Origin: Desulfonatronospira sp. | Lineage (GTDB): Bacteria > Desulfobacterota > Desulfovibrionia > Desulfovibrionales > Desulfonatronovibrionaceae | DNA length: 8,664 bases | Direction: 5' to 3' | NCBI GenBank assembly: GCA_003563255.1 | Contig: PWSL01000374.1 | Location: 1 to 8,664, forward strand | Shown here: piece by piece, positions 1 to 6,264 of the stretch | Layout of the letters: every line of letters begins with the position of its first letter | How positions within the stretch are numbered: the first letter of the stretch is position 1 | The notes under the pieces: model-generated | What the model was told of the DNA's origin: nothing | Database searches by the model: none | Seen by the model: the letters and a program-made list of their open reading frames with translations, nothing else | Program-made: the position numbers and the translations under genes

Positions 1-543
1 ACGGTCCTGCGCCTTGTCCTGGGCCTTGTAACACCCCGACAGGGCCAAATATATGTCAATGACGCGAACCTGTCGCATCTAAACAATGAAGCCTGGCTCA
101 GGCATGCGGCCTATCTTCCCCAAAAGCCTCATCTGCTTGGCTTGAGCGTTCTGGAAAACATCAGACTGGGCAATGAAAACGCCTCTGCCCAAGAGGTGTA
201 CCTGGCCGCCCAGAAGGCCGGCATCCACCAGGAGATTCTGGCCCTGCCCCATGGCTATGCAACCGTTCTGGGAGAAGACGGCCAGGACCTGTCCGGAGGC
301 CAGCGCCAGAGGGTGGCCCTGGCCAGGGCCTTTGTCCGCCCCTGCCCCCTGGTGCTGGCTGATGAGCCTGGAGCCGGTCTGGACCGGAAAAATCGGGATA
401 TAATTCACACCGCCCTGCTGGAAATGGCTGAAGAGAGAACAGTTATAATATGCACCCATGACCAGGATGTACTCCCCGGGGCGGACCTGGTAGTACAGCT
501 GAAGGACATGCCCCCCGGGCAGGATATGGTGCAGCGGCCATGA
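1..543 (+). CDS. cydD: CydD-type ABC exporter subunit, 3' part (nucleotide-binding domain)
   Basis: This is the C-terminal 180 residues of an ABC transporter ATP-binding domain; the start, the membrane domain and the Walker A loop lie left of the window. Visible motifs are the Q-loop (PQKP, Q41 counted from the window edge), the signature LSGGQRQR (residues 97-104), Walker B LVLADEP (about 117-123, with D121 and catalytic E122), the D-loop GAGLD and the H-loop H153 (CTHDQD). The next gene is a clear CydC, and the two overlap by ATGA at 540-543, so this is inferred to be CydD. In Escherichia coli, CydDC is an inner-membrane heterodimer required for cytochrome bd assembly; it has been described as a cysteine/glutathione exporter and more recently as a haem transporter. 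The C-terminus is short: it lacks the DG-x-I-x-E-x-G-x-x-x-E-L tail usual after the H-loop region. Calling it CydD rather than another fused ABC exporter rests mainly on the neighbour. Confidence 0.85.
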   Translation, partial: TVLRLVLGLVTPRQGQIYVNDANLSHLNNEAWLRHAAYLPQKPHLLGLSVLENIRLGNENASAQEVYLAAQKAGIHQEILALPHGYATVLGEDGQDLSGGQRQRVALARAFVRPCPLVLADEPGAGLDRKNRDIIHTALLEMAEERTVIICTHDQDVLPGADLVVQLKDMPPGQDMVQRP

Positions 544-2183
544 AGGAGCTTGGCAGACTGCTGTCCATTATGCTGCCCCAGTGGAAATGGCTGCTTCTGG
601 GTATGCTTTGCTCCTTAGTCACCCTCCTGGCCAACGCCGCCCTTTTGTCCCTGGCAGCCTGGTTTCTGGCCTGCATGGCCCTGGCCGGTATAACCGGAGT
701 CCCCTTCAACTATCATCTGCCGGCCGGCGGCATCCGCACCCTGGCCATTGTACGCACCGCGGGCAGGTATGCTGAAAGACTTTTTACCCATGAAGCCACC
801 TTCAGGCTCCTGGCCCACATGCGGGTCTGGTTTTTCAGCCGTCTGGAGCCCCTGGCCCCGGCCGGTCTGGCCGGCATACACAGTGGTGATGTCTTTTCGC
901 GCATCAAGGCCGACATTGACCACTTAGACCAGTTTTACCTGCGCTTCGTCCTGCCCCTTTGCACTGCGGCTGCGGCCCTGCTGGCTGTATTTTTGTTTGC
1001 AGGATGGTTCAGCCCTGCCCTGGCCCTTTATCTTTGCTGTCTGTGGATTCTGGCCGGAGGTGTTTTGCCCCTGGTTCTTCTCAGGCAGGGAATGAGCATC
1101 GGCCAGGGACAGGTACAGTCTCTTTCCAGGATGCGCTCCCTGGGGGTGGACCTCATCCGGGGTCTGGAGGAACTGGTGGTCCTGGGACAGACCAGGCGCA
1201 TTCTTGTTGAGCTGGAAAAGGAAAACAAGATTCAGACCAGTATTCAGGCCAGGTATTCTAAGCTGGAGGCCTGGGCCGAAGGGGGCATGACCCTGTTTGT
1301 CGGGCTTTCAGTATGGGGCACCCTCATAATCGTCATCCCCCTGGTGCAGTCAGGAAAAATTTCCGGTGAAAATCTGCCCATGCTGGCGGTACTGGCCCTT
1401 CTAAGCTTTGAAGGAGTGCAGCAGCTTCCTTCGGCATTCAAGGCCTGGGGCAGAATCAGGGCCTCAGCCCGGAGGCTTTTCTCCATTATTGACCAGAACC
1501 CCCTGGTGCAGGACCCCCCTGAGGCCCTGCCTGCTCCTGAACAGTTCAGCATTGAATTTAGAGAGGTATCTTTTTCCTATCCCGGAAGAAGTAAGCAGGT
1601 GTTAAAATCCATGAGCTTTCAGGTCCGCTTTGGTGAAAAAGCAGGCATAACCGGCCCGTCAGGAGCCGGCAAAACCAGTATTTTCAATCTCCTGCTTCGT
1701 TTCTACCCCCTGCAGCAGGGACAGATACTTCTGGGCGGACGAAACATCCAGGATTACAGGGCCGAGGACGTGCGCTCCTGGACAGGGGTAGTGTCCCAGG
1801 AGTGTTTTCTGTTCAACTCCAGCATCAGAGAAAACCTGCTCCTGGCAAGCCCCCATGCCCGGGACAAAGACCTGTGGCAGGCCCTGGCCCGGGCCAGGCT
1901 GGAAGATTTTGTCGCTTCTCTGCCGGACTGCTTAGACACCCGGGTGGGGCAGGCGGGACTCAGGCTTTCCGGGGGTCAGGCCAGGCGGCTGTGCATCGCC
2001 CGGACACTGCTGAAGGATACGCCCATACTTCTGCTGGATGAACCTACAGAAGGCCTGGACAAAGATACTGAAGCAGCCCTCTGGGACACCCTGCAGGAAG
2101 TCATGGCCCAAAAAACGGTCATCCTCATCACCCACCGCAGCATGGGCCTGGAATACATGGACCGGGTCATCAGCATGGACTGA
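540..2183 (+). CDS. cydC: CydC, ABC exporter subunit for cytochrome bd biogenesis
   Basis: This complete 547-residue ABC half-transporter has a membrane domain and an ATPase domain in one chain. Hydrophobic segments lie near residues 15-50, 133-182 and 250-300. The stretch from about 76 to 135 (RYAERLFTHEATFRLL, then SRIKADIDHLDQFYLR) closely resembles E. coli CydC as I recall it. The ATPase domain carries Walker A GPSGAGKT (372-379), the signature LSGGQ (476-480), Walker B LLLDEP (D500, E501) and the H-loop H532. The ATG overlaps the cydD stop (ATGA), so translation is probably coupled. The product should pair with CydD in the cytoplasmic membrane to mature bd-type oxidase. No cydAB is in the window. 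The protein stops at ...RVISMD, about 25 residues earlier than E. coli CydC (573 residues as I recall), and the end of a mobile-element-like repeat lies 2 bases after the stop, so 3' trimming by insertion is possible. Confidence 0.93.
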   Translation: MKELGRLLSIMLPQWKWLLLGMLCSLVTLLANAALLSLAAWFLACMALAGITGVPFNYHLPAGGIRTLAIVRTAGRYAERLFTHEATFRLLAHMRVWFFSRLEPLAPAGLAGIHSGDVFSRIKADIDHLDQFYLRFVLPLCTAAAALLAVFLFAGWFSPALALYLCCLWILAGGVLPLVLLRQGMSIGQGQVQSLSRMRSLGVDLIRGLEELVVLGQTRRILVELEKENKIQTSIQARYSKLEAWAEGGMTLFVGLSVWGTLIIVIPLVQSGKISGENLPMLAVLALLSFEGVQQLPSAFKAWGRIRASARRLFSIIDQNPLVQDPPEALPAPEQFSIEFREVSFSYPGRSKQVLKSMSFQVRFGEKAGITGPSGAGKTSIFNLLLRFYPLQQGQILLGGRNIQDYRAEDVRSWTGVVSQECFLFNSSIRENLLLASPHARDKDLWQALARARLEDFVASLPDCLDTRVGQAGLRLSGGQARRLCIARTLLKDTPILLLDEPTEGLDKDTEAALWDTLQEVMAQKTVILITHRSMGLEYMDRVISMD

Positions 2184-2184
2184 C

Positions 2185-2724
2185 GTAACCATGCAGGGGG
2201 TGCCAGCAATCGCCACCGGGAATAGACTTGAGGCGTACTACCCAGCCGTGAGCGGCAGAGCCGCCCGCCTATCACGCCCCTGGCGTGATGAAACAAACGT
2301 AGTTTCAGCGTAGCTGGTTTCACTGGGATGTGCAACGAAATTGCCAGCCTGTCACGCCTATGGCGTGATTGAATAGCTCAAAGAGCTGGCCCGCAGGGCA
2401 TTCAACTGGGGTGCCAAAAAAATCTTTTTAGGCCCGGGAAGCCTTCAGGCTTCACACGGGTGCTTTGCACACACGGTTTTGAAGAATAAAGTTCCCCAGA
2501 AGCATGCCCCGCCCATATCTTTAAACGCAGCCTTGATGTATTCGTTAGAGTTTCTTCAGGCTTTGTATGCGCAGGTAGCAAATAGTTTTAAGGATATGTG
2601 CGGGGGCATTGCCCGCCTGGCAGACAGGCAAATTGGCATATCTCCCCCATGAAGGATGCTCAGATGAGGACAGTCCCCAGGCCTTGTGCCGGAAATCACC
2701 ACAGAGGACCCCCTGAATGGTTCT
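2185..2724. mobile_element. Degenerate IS66-like non-autonomous element (compound, about 540 bp)
   Basis: The left end reads GTAACCATGCAGGGGG (2185-2200). The right end reads CCCCCTGAATGGTT (2709-2722) and is followed by CT where a perfect end would have AC. These match, with small changes, the perfect 16-bp ends of the element at 5827-6004. No coding capacity is evident and no 8-bp target duplication is visible (flanks ggactgac and ccgtgtcc), so the two ends may come from different insertions. The left part (2185-2268) is repeated at 8546-8630. The interior carries a run of short hairpins (2252-2453). The right part (about 2666-2722) is repeated at 4815-4874 and 5944-6004. GTAA termini and 8-bp duplications are typical of the IS66 family; the family link is an inference. 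Confidence 0.5.
2252..2453. repeat. Cluster of eight adjacent short hairpins
   Basis: Consecutive self-complementary units are: GCGGC-aga-GCCGC (2252-2264); ATCACGCC-cct-GGCGTGAT (2271-2289); GAAAC/GTTTC with a 7-nt loop (2290-2306); GCAA/TTGC with a 5-nt loop (2332-2344); TCACGCC-tat-GGCGTGA (2352-2368); AGCTC-aaa-GAGCT (2375-2387); GCCC-gca-GGGC (2389-2399); and GAAGCC-ttca-GGCTTC (2438-2453). The related copy at the right edge of the window has the GCGGC and GCAAC units but lacks the TCACGCC, AGCTC and GCCC units, so these look like insertions or expansions. No function is known to me. Confidence 0.7.
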
Positions 2725-2757
2725 CCGTGTCCAAAATGACCGCAGAGCGGACCAGAT

Positions 2758-2784
2758 TCGCTCCCACGAAGAGCGTGGGAGCGA
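2758..2784. repeat. Perfect 11-bp stem hairpin
   Basis: TCGCTCCCACG (2758-2768) pairs perfectly with CGTGGGAGCGA (2774-2784) across a 5-nt loop (aagag). No T-run follows, so it does not look like an intrinsic terminator. It lies between the IS66-like right end and the first D-type repeat. Confidence 0.75.
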
Positions 2785-2852
2785 TAAGAAGAAAAAGCTT
2801 CAGTGTTCTCTCGTGTGTTCCGTGGGCAAAAGCTCTTGGCTTTCTTTGAAAA

Positions 2853-2964
2853 GAAAAGCAGGGGACAGGCACCCCCGCACCTTTTTCTGAAGGATAACTG
2901 ACACTTTTAAAAAAAGTGCGGGGAGAGCCAGTCCCCATGCCACATACAAAGGGGCTAAACTGTT
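2853..2964. repeat. D-type REP-like repeat, copy 1
   Basis: The left boundary is gaaaagcaggggacaggc, and the right boundary runs through agccagtccccatgccacat to ggctaaactgtta. The inner stem pairs CCCCGCAC (2873-2880) with GTGCGGGG (2916-2923), extended by a T-run (2882-2886) opposite an A-run (2909-2915). Copies 2 and 3 share the outer ends but have different inner-stem sequences. The outer ends themselves form an imperfect inverted repeat (ggggacaggca versus ggggactggct on the other strand). It resembles REP-type palindromes mobilised by Y1 (RAYT) transposases; that link is an inference. Confidence 0.8.
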
Positions 2965-3302
2965 ATTCCCGGCAATTTTTTTATGGCAGAAAACCTGCAG
3001 GATGCCTGCATCAAGCAAAGGCTGAGATATTAACTGTCCATACGACATGTAACGAGCTGACAGATATCAGATAATAACTATTGCATATGCTTCAGAATCA
3101 TGCCATGCTTGCAGGCCATGTCTGATTCAGGCAGTGTTTTAATTATACCTGATGCTGTAAACAGACATATTGACTTTGATTCTGAAGTAAGGCAGGTATC
3201 TCTGAATCTGCTTTGAAAAATGCATATGCCTGTGTATCGTCTAAGTACAATATCTCATGCAACAACCCTTAAATCTTGAATAACTCAACCAAGGAGAAAA
3301 TA
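2965..3302. other. Leader region upstream of the MucR-like gene
   Basis: No gene is evident. The region is AT-richer than cydDC and holds a short hairpin TGCAGG-atg-CCTGCA (2996-3010) and two copies of TGCATATGC (3082-3090 and 3221-3229). A possible -10 box TACAAT (3246-3251) lacks a convincing -35 at normal spacing, so I do not call a promoter. MucR proteins generally bind AT-rich sites and often repress their own genes, which would fit this leader; that is family knowledge, not something visible here. Confidence 0.4.
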
Positions 3303-3719
3303 ATGGACGACCACGTAAAACAGGCTCTGGAGATCGTCAAGGCCCAGGCCGCAGTGAGGAATATGGCCGAGGAAGAGATTAATTCCATGATCAAAACCCT
3401 GTCTGCGGGGATACAGGAAGCGTCAAGGACAGATGAAGCGAAGGAAAAAGAGTCTCAAGAACCTGCTGTGGATCCTAAAAAGGCCATTAAAGAAAAAAGC
3501 ATAACCTGCCTGGAGTGCGGCAAGTCTTTCAAGGTTCTGACAAAAAAACATTTTGCAAAGCATGACTTAACCACTGAGGAGTACAAGGCCAAATGGGGCT
3601 ACAAGAAGAACCAGTCACTTGTGGCGAAATCACTGGCCCGGGAGCGGCGCAAAAAAATGCAGGATATGGAACTGTGGAAAAAGCGTGAAATTAAGATGCC
3701 CGGGAAAAAAACAACATGA
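3303..3719 (+). CDS. MucR/Ros-family zinc-finger transcriptional regulator
   Basis: This 138-residue protein has a helical N-terminal half (MDDHVKQALEIVKAQAAVRNMAEEEINSMIKTL), a charged linker of roughly residues 40-65, and a single zinc finger with C69, C72, H83 and H87 (C-x2-C-x10-H-x3-H). The finger is followed by the family hallmark LTTEEYKAKWGY (89-100) and a basic C-terminal tail. MucR/Ros proteins are DNA-binding regulators; several act as H-NS-like silencers of AT-rich genes through an oligomerising N-terminus. The start at 3303 is chosen because AAGGAG (3291-3296) sits 6 bases upstream; an in-frame ATG 27 bases earlier has no such site and would overlap it. It is transcribed alone, facing the SDR gene, with a hairpin after its stop. 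The targets are unknown. The AT-rich genes to its right are conceivable clients, but nothing here shows it. Confidence 0.9.
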   Translation: MDDHVKQALEIVKAQAAVRNMAEEEINSMIKTLSAGIQEASRTDEAKEKESQEPAVDPKKAIKEKSITCLECGKSFKVLTKKHFAKHDLTTEEYKAKWGYKKNQSLVAKSLARERRKKMQDMELWKKREIKMPGKKTT

Positions 3720-3745
3720 TGCCTCGCGTCGTGTGGGCATAGAAT

Positions 3746-3807
3746 ACCCGGTTAAACACCGCCTCCGGCAGTCAAACGCAAGTATGGTTTAACTGGGTGA
3801 ACTTTTT
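3746..3807 (+). terminator. Possible intrinsic terminator after the MucR-like gene
   Basis: ACCCGGTTAAAC (3746-3757) pairs with GTTTAACTGGGT (3787-3798) with one mismatch across a 29-nt loop that holds a small GCC-tcc-GGC hairpin. Five Ts follow at 3803-3807. It begins 27 bases after the stop at 3719. The long loop and the 4-base gap before the T-run make it imperfect. No T-run exists on the other side to serve the convergent SDR gene. Confidence 0.45.
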
Positions 3808-3874
3808 ACCAAGCCACCGTTTAGCAGCCCTTTAACTCTCAAGTTTCAAAATATAAAGGCAAATCAATGTAGTT

Positions 3875-4612
3875 TTAGGCAGACACAATTTGACCATGTT
3901 TTCCCCTGATATCACCTTGCAAGATTTTGATAAGCGCAGATGCTGACTGATCTGGTGTCAAAAGCTGGTTATTTTTCTTCCATGGCCTGAATACTTGATG
4001 AAGATGTTTGGCAGCACCCCCTTTTGCCTCTCGTGCCTGTTCCTGCATTCTGGTATCAACAATACCGGGTCTAAAGATAAAACTGATAACTATGCTGTTT
4101 TCAGCGGCCAGTTGTCTGACAAGATGCTCCTGAGCCGCCTTAGCAGCACAATATGCAGCTATTCCAGGCTGGGTTATTTCTGCAGCACCTGAACCGGCAA
4201 ACACTGCTACTCCATGGCCGGTTGATATAAGCTTTGGGACAAAATATTTGATCATAAGATACGAAGCTTTGACGTTGACATCGAAAATTTTGGCAAACTT
4301 ATCCTCATCCAGTTCCCAGATGGTAGGCCCGGGAAAGAGCAAGCCGGCAACATGTATAAAACCTGACAGGTTGCCGATTCTTTGAGCTGCTTTCAAACAA
4401 TGGAGAACTGTATCAGCCAGTGATATGTCTCCGGGAACGGCTATCGCTTGTATCCCGGTACTTGAGCATCGGGCGGCGGTTTCTTCCAGTAGTTCCTGAC
4501 TGCGAGCGTTCAAGACAAGGTTCACGCCCTGTTTTGCCAAACCTAGTGATATGGCCTTGCCAATGCCCATTGATGCACCGGTGATGATGAAGGTTGAGTT
4601 CTTTGTTAACAT
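3875..4612 (-). CDS. Classical short-chain dehydrogenase/reductase (SDR)
   Basis: This 245-residue protein is the usual length for a classical SDR and is probably a cytosolic NAD(P)-dependent oxidoreductase. The cofactor loop TGASMGIG is at 11-18, and a basic residue follows strand 2 (LNARS, R37), a hint towards NADP(H). D62 lies in GDIS, the usual NNAG motif reads HVAG (87-90), and N113 lies in DVNVKASY. The catalytic S141, Y154 and K158 are present (YCAAK), followed by RPGIVDT (181-187). The full Asn-Ser-Tyr-Lys tetrad suggests an active enzyme; the substrate cannot be read from sequence. A strong ribosome site (AAAGGAGC; complement at about 4617-4623 on the plus strand) lies just upstream of the ATG. 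It is divergent from the next gene to its right and convergent with the MucR-like gene. NNAG reading HVAG is a modest departure and does not remove a catalytic residue. Confidence 0.93.
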   Translation of the reverse strand: MLTKNSTFIITGASMGIGKAISLGLAKQGVNLVLNARSQELLEETAARCSSTGIQAIAVPGDISLADTVLHCLKAAQRIGNLSGFIHVAGLLFPGPTIWELDEDKFAKIFDVNVKASYLMIKYFVPKLISTGHGVAVFAGSGAAEITQPGIAAYCAAKAAQEHLVRQLAAENSIVISFIFRPGIVDTRMQEQAREAKGGAAKHLHQVFRPWKKNNQLLTPDQSASALIKILQGDIRGKHGQIVSA

Positions 4613-4708
4613 GTTTGCTCCTTTGGGAAGACTCAGGTTAATTGGTCAGCAGTCGCGAGGGTCGTAAGTGCATTCAGAAAACACCCGCTAAATGCGCCTG
4701 TCCCCTAG

Positions 4709-4743
4709 CGTGACATCGTGACATTGAAAATAATTGTTTTCAA
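4709..4743 (-). promoter_or_regulatory. Candidate operator/promoter region of the SDR gene
   Basis: A near-perfect 20-bp palindrome, TTGAAAATAATTGTTTTCAA (4724-4743), lies about 110 bases upstream of the SDR start. Next to it is a tandem 8-bp repeat, CGTGACATCGTGACAT (4709-4724). On the minus strand, TTGAAA in the palindrome could be a -35, with CACGAT 17 bases downstream as a weak -10 overlapping the tandem repeat. This arrangement is typical of a repressor-controlled promoter but is not assigned to any known regulator. Confidence 0.35.
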
Positions 4744-4756
4744 CCGTTATTTCAGT

Positions 4757-4874
4757 ATAACCATTCAGGGGGTCCTCAGTGGTGATTACCGGCACTCACG
4801 CCTTTGGCATGACTGGGGACTGTCCCCAGGGCCTGGTGCCAGTAATCGTCACCGAGGACCCTCTGAATGGTTAC
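4757..4874. mobile_element. IS66-like palindromic miniature element with nested hairpin
   Basis: The left end is ATAACCATTCAGGGGG (4757-4772) and the right end is the matching CCCTCTGAATGGTTAC (4859-4874). The arms stay complementary for roughly 38 bp (to about ggcac at 4791-4795 and gtgcc near 4837-4841) with a few mismatches. The centre holds a TCACGCC-ttt-GGCATGA hairpin (4796-4812) and the palindrome ggggactgtcccc (4815-4827). No target duplication is visible (atttcagt versus tatcaatc). It looks like two copies of the right-hand end of the 178-bp element, facing each other. Confidence 0.65.
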
Positions 4875-4886
4875 TATCAATCCATT

Positions 4887-5005
4887 AAGGAAAGCAGGGG
4901 ACAGGCAACCCCGCACTTATTTTTCTGAAGGATGTTTGACGGCATTTTAAAAATAAGTGCGGGGAGAGCCAGTCCCCATGCCACATGCACATGGCTCAAC
5001 TGTTA
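4887..5005. repeat. D-type REP-like repeat, copy 2
   Basis: The outer ends are aaggaaagcaggggacaggc and agccagtccccatgccacat, then ggctcaactgttac. The inner stem is a perfect 16-bp inverted repeat: CCCCGCACTTATTTTT (4909-4924) with AAAAATAAGTGCGGGG (4949-4964). The loop (ctgaaggat...) resembles copy 1. It lies upstream of the 147-residue gene in the same orientation as copy 3 downstream. Confidence 0.85.
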
Positions 5006-5018
5006 CTATAACTGGCTT

Positions 5019-5033
5019 TCTGGCACAGCCAGA
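5019..5033 (+). promoter_or_regulatory. Short hairpin in the leader of the unknown gene
   Basis: TCTGGC-aca-GCCAGA (6-bp stem, 3-nt loop) sits 11 bases before the ribosome site AAGGA (5043-5047) of the gene starting at 5056. It could influence translation or be another member of the short-hairpin class. There is no direct evidence of function. Confidence 0.35.
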
Positions 5034-5055
5034 GTTAGCTATAAGGATCATTACC

Positions 5056-5499
5056 ATGAAAGCAAAAACAGCTTACCGGAAAAAAATTGAAGAATTGAAC
5101 GACCTGATTCAAAATGAAAAAGACATTTTAGTGGTTGGACAATACTTTTTAGACCACTTGTCTTCTGACAGAGATTTTATGTCAGCTGGAAAAATCGTCA
5201 AAAACAAACTGATAAAACAGGTTCTGCAAAAAGTTGGAGAGCAGTATGTCAGTCAGGATGCTAAAATCGCCAACATGCTGGTTACTCACATTAAAGAATT
5301 CGACTTTTACCACGGTCCTTTATTCCTTGGAGGCAAACACGCCAGCTTTTTTTATTTCAACAAGCCCCAAATCGGAATGGCCATGATTGTCCAGAGCATG
5401 GATGAAAATGCCAACACGTCTTTTGTAAGATTCAGGGCAGCCCTGCTCCCGAATAAAGGAGTCACGGTTTTGCCCCATAATCCGACAGTACAGCAATAA
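5056..5499 (+). CDS. Unrecognised 147-residue protein between D-type repeats
   Basis: I do not recognise this family. The N-terminal 60 residues look helical and basic (MKAKTAYRKKIEELNDLIQ, then GKIVKNKLIKQVLQKVGEQY). The C-terminal half (about 86-140) looks like beta strands, with HGPLFLGGKHASFFYF, IGMAMIVQSM and TSFVRFRAALLP. There is no signal peptide, membrane segment or cysteine. The start at 5056 is chosen because AAGGA (5043-5047) precedes it by 8 bases and because the longer GTG start at 4957 lies inside a repeat stem. The stop TAA (5497-5499) abuts the next D-type repeat. The gene is thus flanked by two same-orientation copies of one repeat, separated from both by little sequence. 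It could be a passenger of repeat recombination or a lone host gene. Confidence 0.7.
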   Translation: MKAKTAYRKKIEELNDLIQNEKDILVVGQYFLDHLSSDRDFMSAGKIVKNKLIKQVLQKVGEQYVSQDAKIANMLVTHIKEFDFYHGPLFLGGKHASFFYFNKPQIGMAMIVQSMDENANTSFVRFRAALLPNKGVTVLPHNPTVQQ

Positions 5500-5614
5500 A
5501 GGAAAGCAGGGGACAGGCACCCCCGCACATATTTTTCAATAATGATCTTCACATCAGCTAAAAATATGTGCAAGGAGAGCCAGTCCCCCTGCCACATGAA
5601 AATGGCTAAACTGT
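5500..5614. repeat. D-type REP-like repeat, copy 3
   Basis: The outer ends are ggaaagcaggggacaggc and agccagtccccctgccacat, then ggctaaactgtct. The inner stem pairs GCACATATTTTT (5525-5536) perfectly with AAAAATATGTGC (5560-5571); its sequence differs from copies 1 and 2 on both sides, so pairing is kept. The 23-nt loop is unlike the loops of copies 1 and 2. The copy starts directly at the stop codon of the preceding gene. Confidence 0.85.
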
Positions 5615-5685
5615 CTCCTCTTTTCTTATCTTTAGTTGCGGGCAGAGATCGCTTTGGTTCGTAAACCTTGATTACTATCCTTGCT

Positions 5686-6139
5686 TTAACACTACAACGA
5701 CACTTTATTTGAACTCGAAGGGGACTTATAATAATCCGTAAGTCTTCCTTAGGAAAAAAAGTGCCGGGTGCCTGTCCCCGGTGGCTGTAATGAAAAAATG
5801 ACTTCTCTCTTCTCCCAAGCTCTGGGGTAACCATTCAGGGGGATGTCGAAACCGGCCCGGGACAGTCCCTGCGACACCTTTTCAGCACAAATACAAAAAT
5901 TTCAGACGCGAAGTTTTGTGAACCTGCACAGATATTACTTAGCGGGGACAGTCCCCCCAGGCCTGGTGCCGGTAAACACCACCGAGGACCCCCTGAATGG
6001 TTACGCTCTGGGCCTCTAGCGAGTCTTCGAAGCGGGCGAGAGACAATATTTTCTTCAGTATGGCTTTAAACCTTTTCCCGGCTTCGTACGCTTTAGCCGG
6101 ATGAACCAAAATTTACACAAAGTGTCGCTGTAGTGTTAA
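5686..6139. repeat. Pair of 21-bp inverted repeats bounding a 454-bp segment
   Basis: The left copy (5686-5706) begins TTAACACTACAACGACACTT. The right copy (6119-6139) is its reverse complement with 20 of 21 positions matching (the difference is an internal A/G). Matches stop abruptly outside both ends, and no target duplication is visible. The segment includes an inverted D-type fragment (gtgcctgtcccc, about 5767-5778) and the whole 178-bp element. It looks like the termini of another, unidentified transposable element whose interior has been lost or replaced. Confidence 0.65.
5827..6004. mobile_element. 178-bp IS66-like MITE with perfect ends and 8-bp target duplication
   Basis: The perfect 16-bp terminal inverted repeats are GTAACCATTCAGGGGG (5827-5842) and CCCCCTGAATGGTTAC (5989-6004). 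The element is flanked by an exact 8-bp direct repeat, GCTCTGGG, at 5819-5826 and 6005-6012. The interior carries no gene; it has gggacagtccc and ggggacagtcccc palindromes and a segment (5836-5938) repeated at 8442-8545. GTAA-type ends with 8-bp duplications are, from memory, characteristic of the IS66 family, so a full IS66 element elsewhere in the genome probably moved it. The intact duplication suggests a fairly recent insertion. Confidence 0.85.
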
Positions 6140-6264
6140 CATACCCATTTTATTTGTTTTATTTTGCGCTATAAATAATTATGGACAAAATGAAATGTTT
6201 TAGGCAATAAAAAGATATGGTCAGTAGCATTTCGTTGTGGTTACAGAAATAAAAGGGTGTCCAC
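6140..6264. other. AT-rich upstream region of the MreB-like gene
   Basis: No repeat or gene is visible. The stretch is strongly AT-rich (for example tataaataatt at 6170-6180) and must hold the promoter of the MreB-like gene unless transcription comes from farther left. No pair of boxes with good match and spacing stands out, so I leave it uncalled. Confidence 0.4.

Noticed and set aside
2598..2849. 83-codon open frame downstream of cydC
   Set aside because: It covers the IS66-like right end and a perfect hairpin; no coding signature.
3213..3251. Promoter for the MucR-like gene (TTGAAA with TACAAT)
   Set aside because: The spacing between the boxes is 27 bases, too long for sigma-70; no better pair found.
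3276..3302. Longer start for the MucR-like gene (adds nine residues)
   Set aside because: The ribosome site AAGGAG lies inside this stretch and correctly spaces the ATG at 3303; the earlier start has no site of its own.
4957..5055. GTG start giving a 180-residue version of the unknown protein
   Set aside because: The extra codons translate the stem of D-type repeat copy 2; the ATG at 5056 has a proper ribosome site.
4887..5614. Integron cassette with attC sites
   Set aside because: The repeats are imperfect palindromes flanking a gene, but the RYYYAAC and GTTRRRY core sites of attC are not present at their ends and no integrase is seen.
5352..5834. 160-codon open frame on the minus strand
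   Set aside because: It runs antisense through the unknown gene, D-type copy 3 and other repeats; the composition is not protein-like and no ribosome site was seen.
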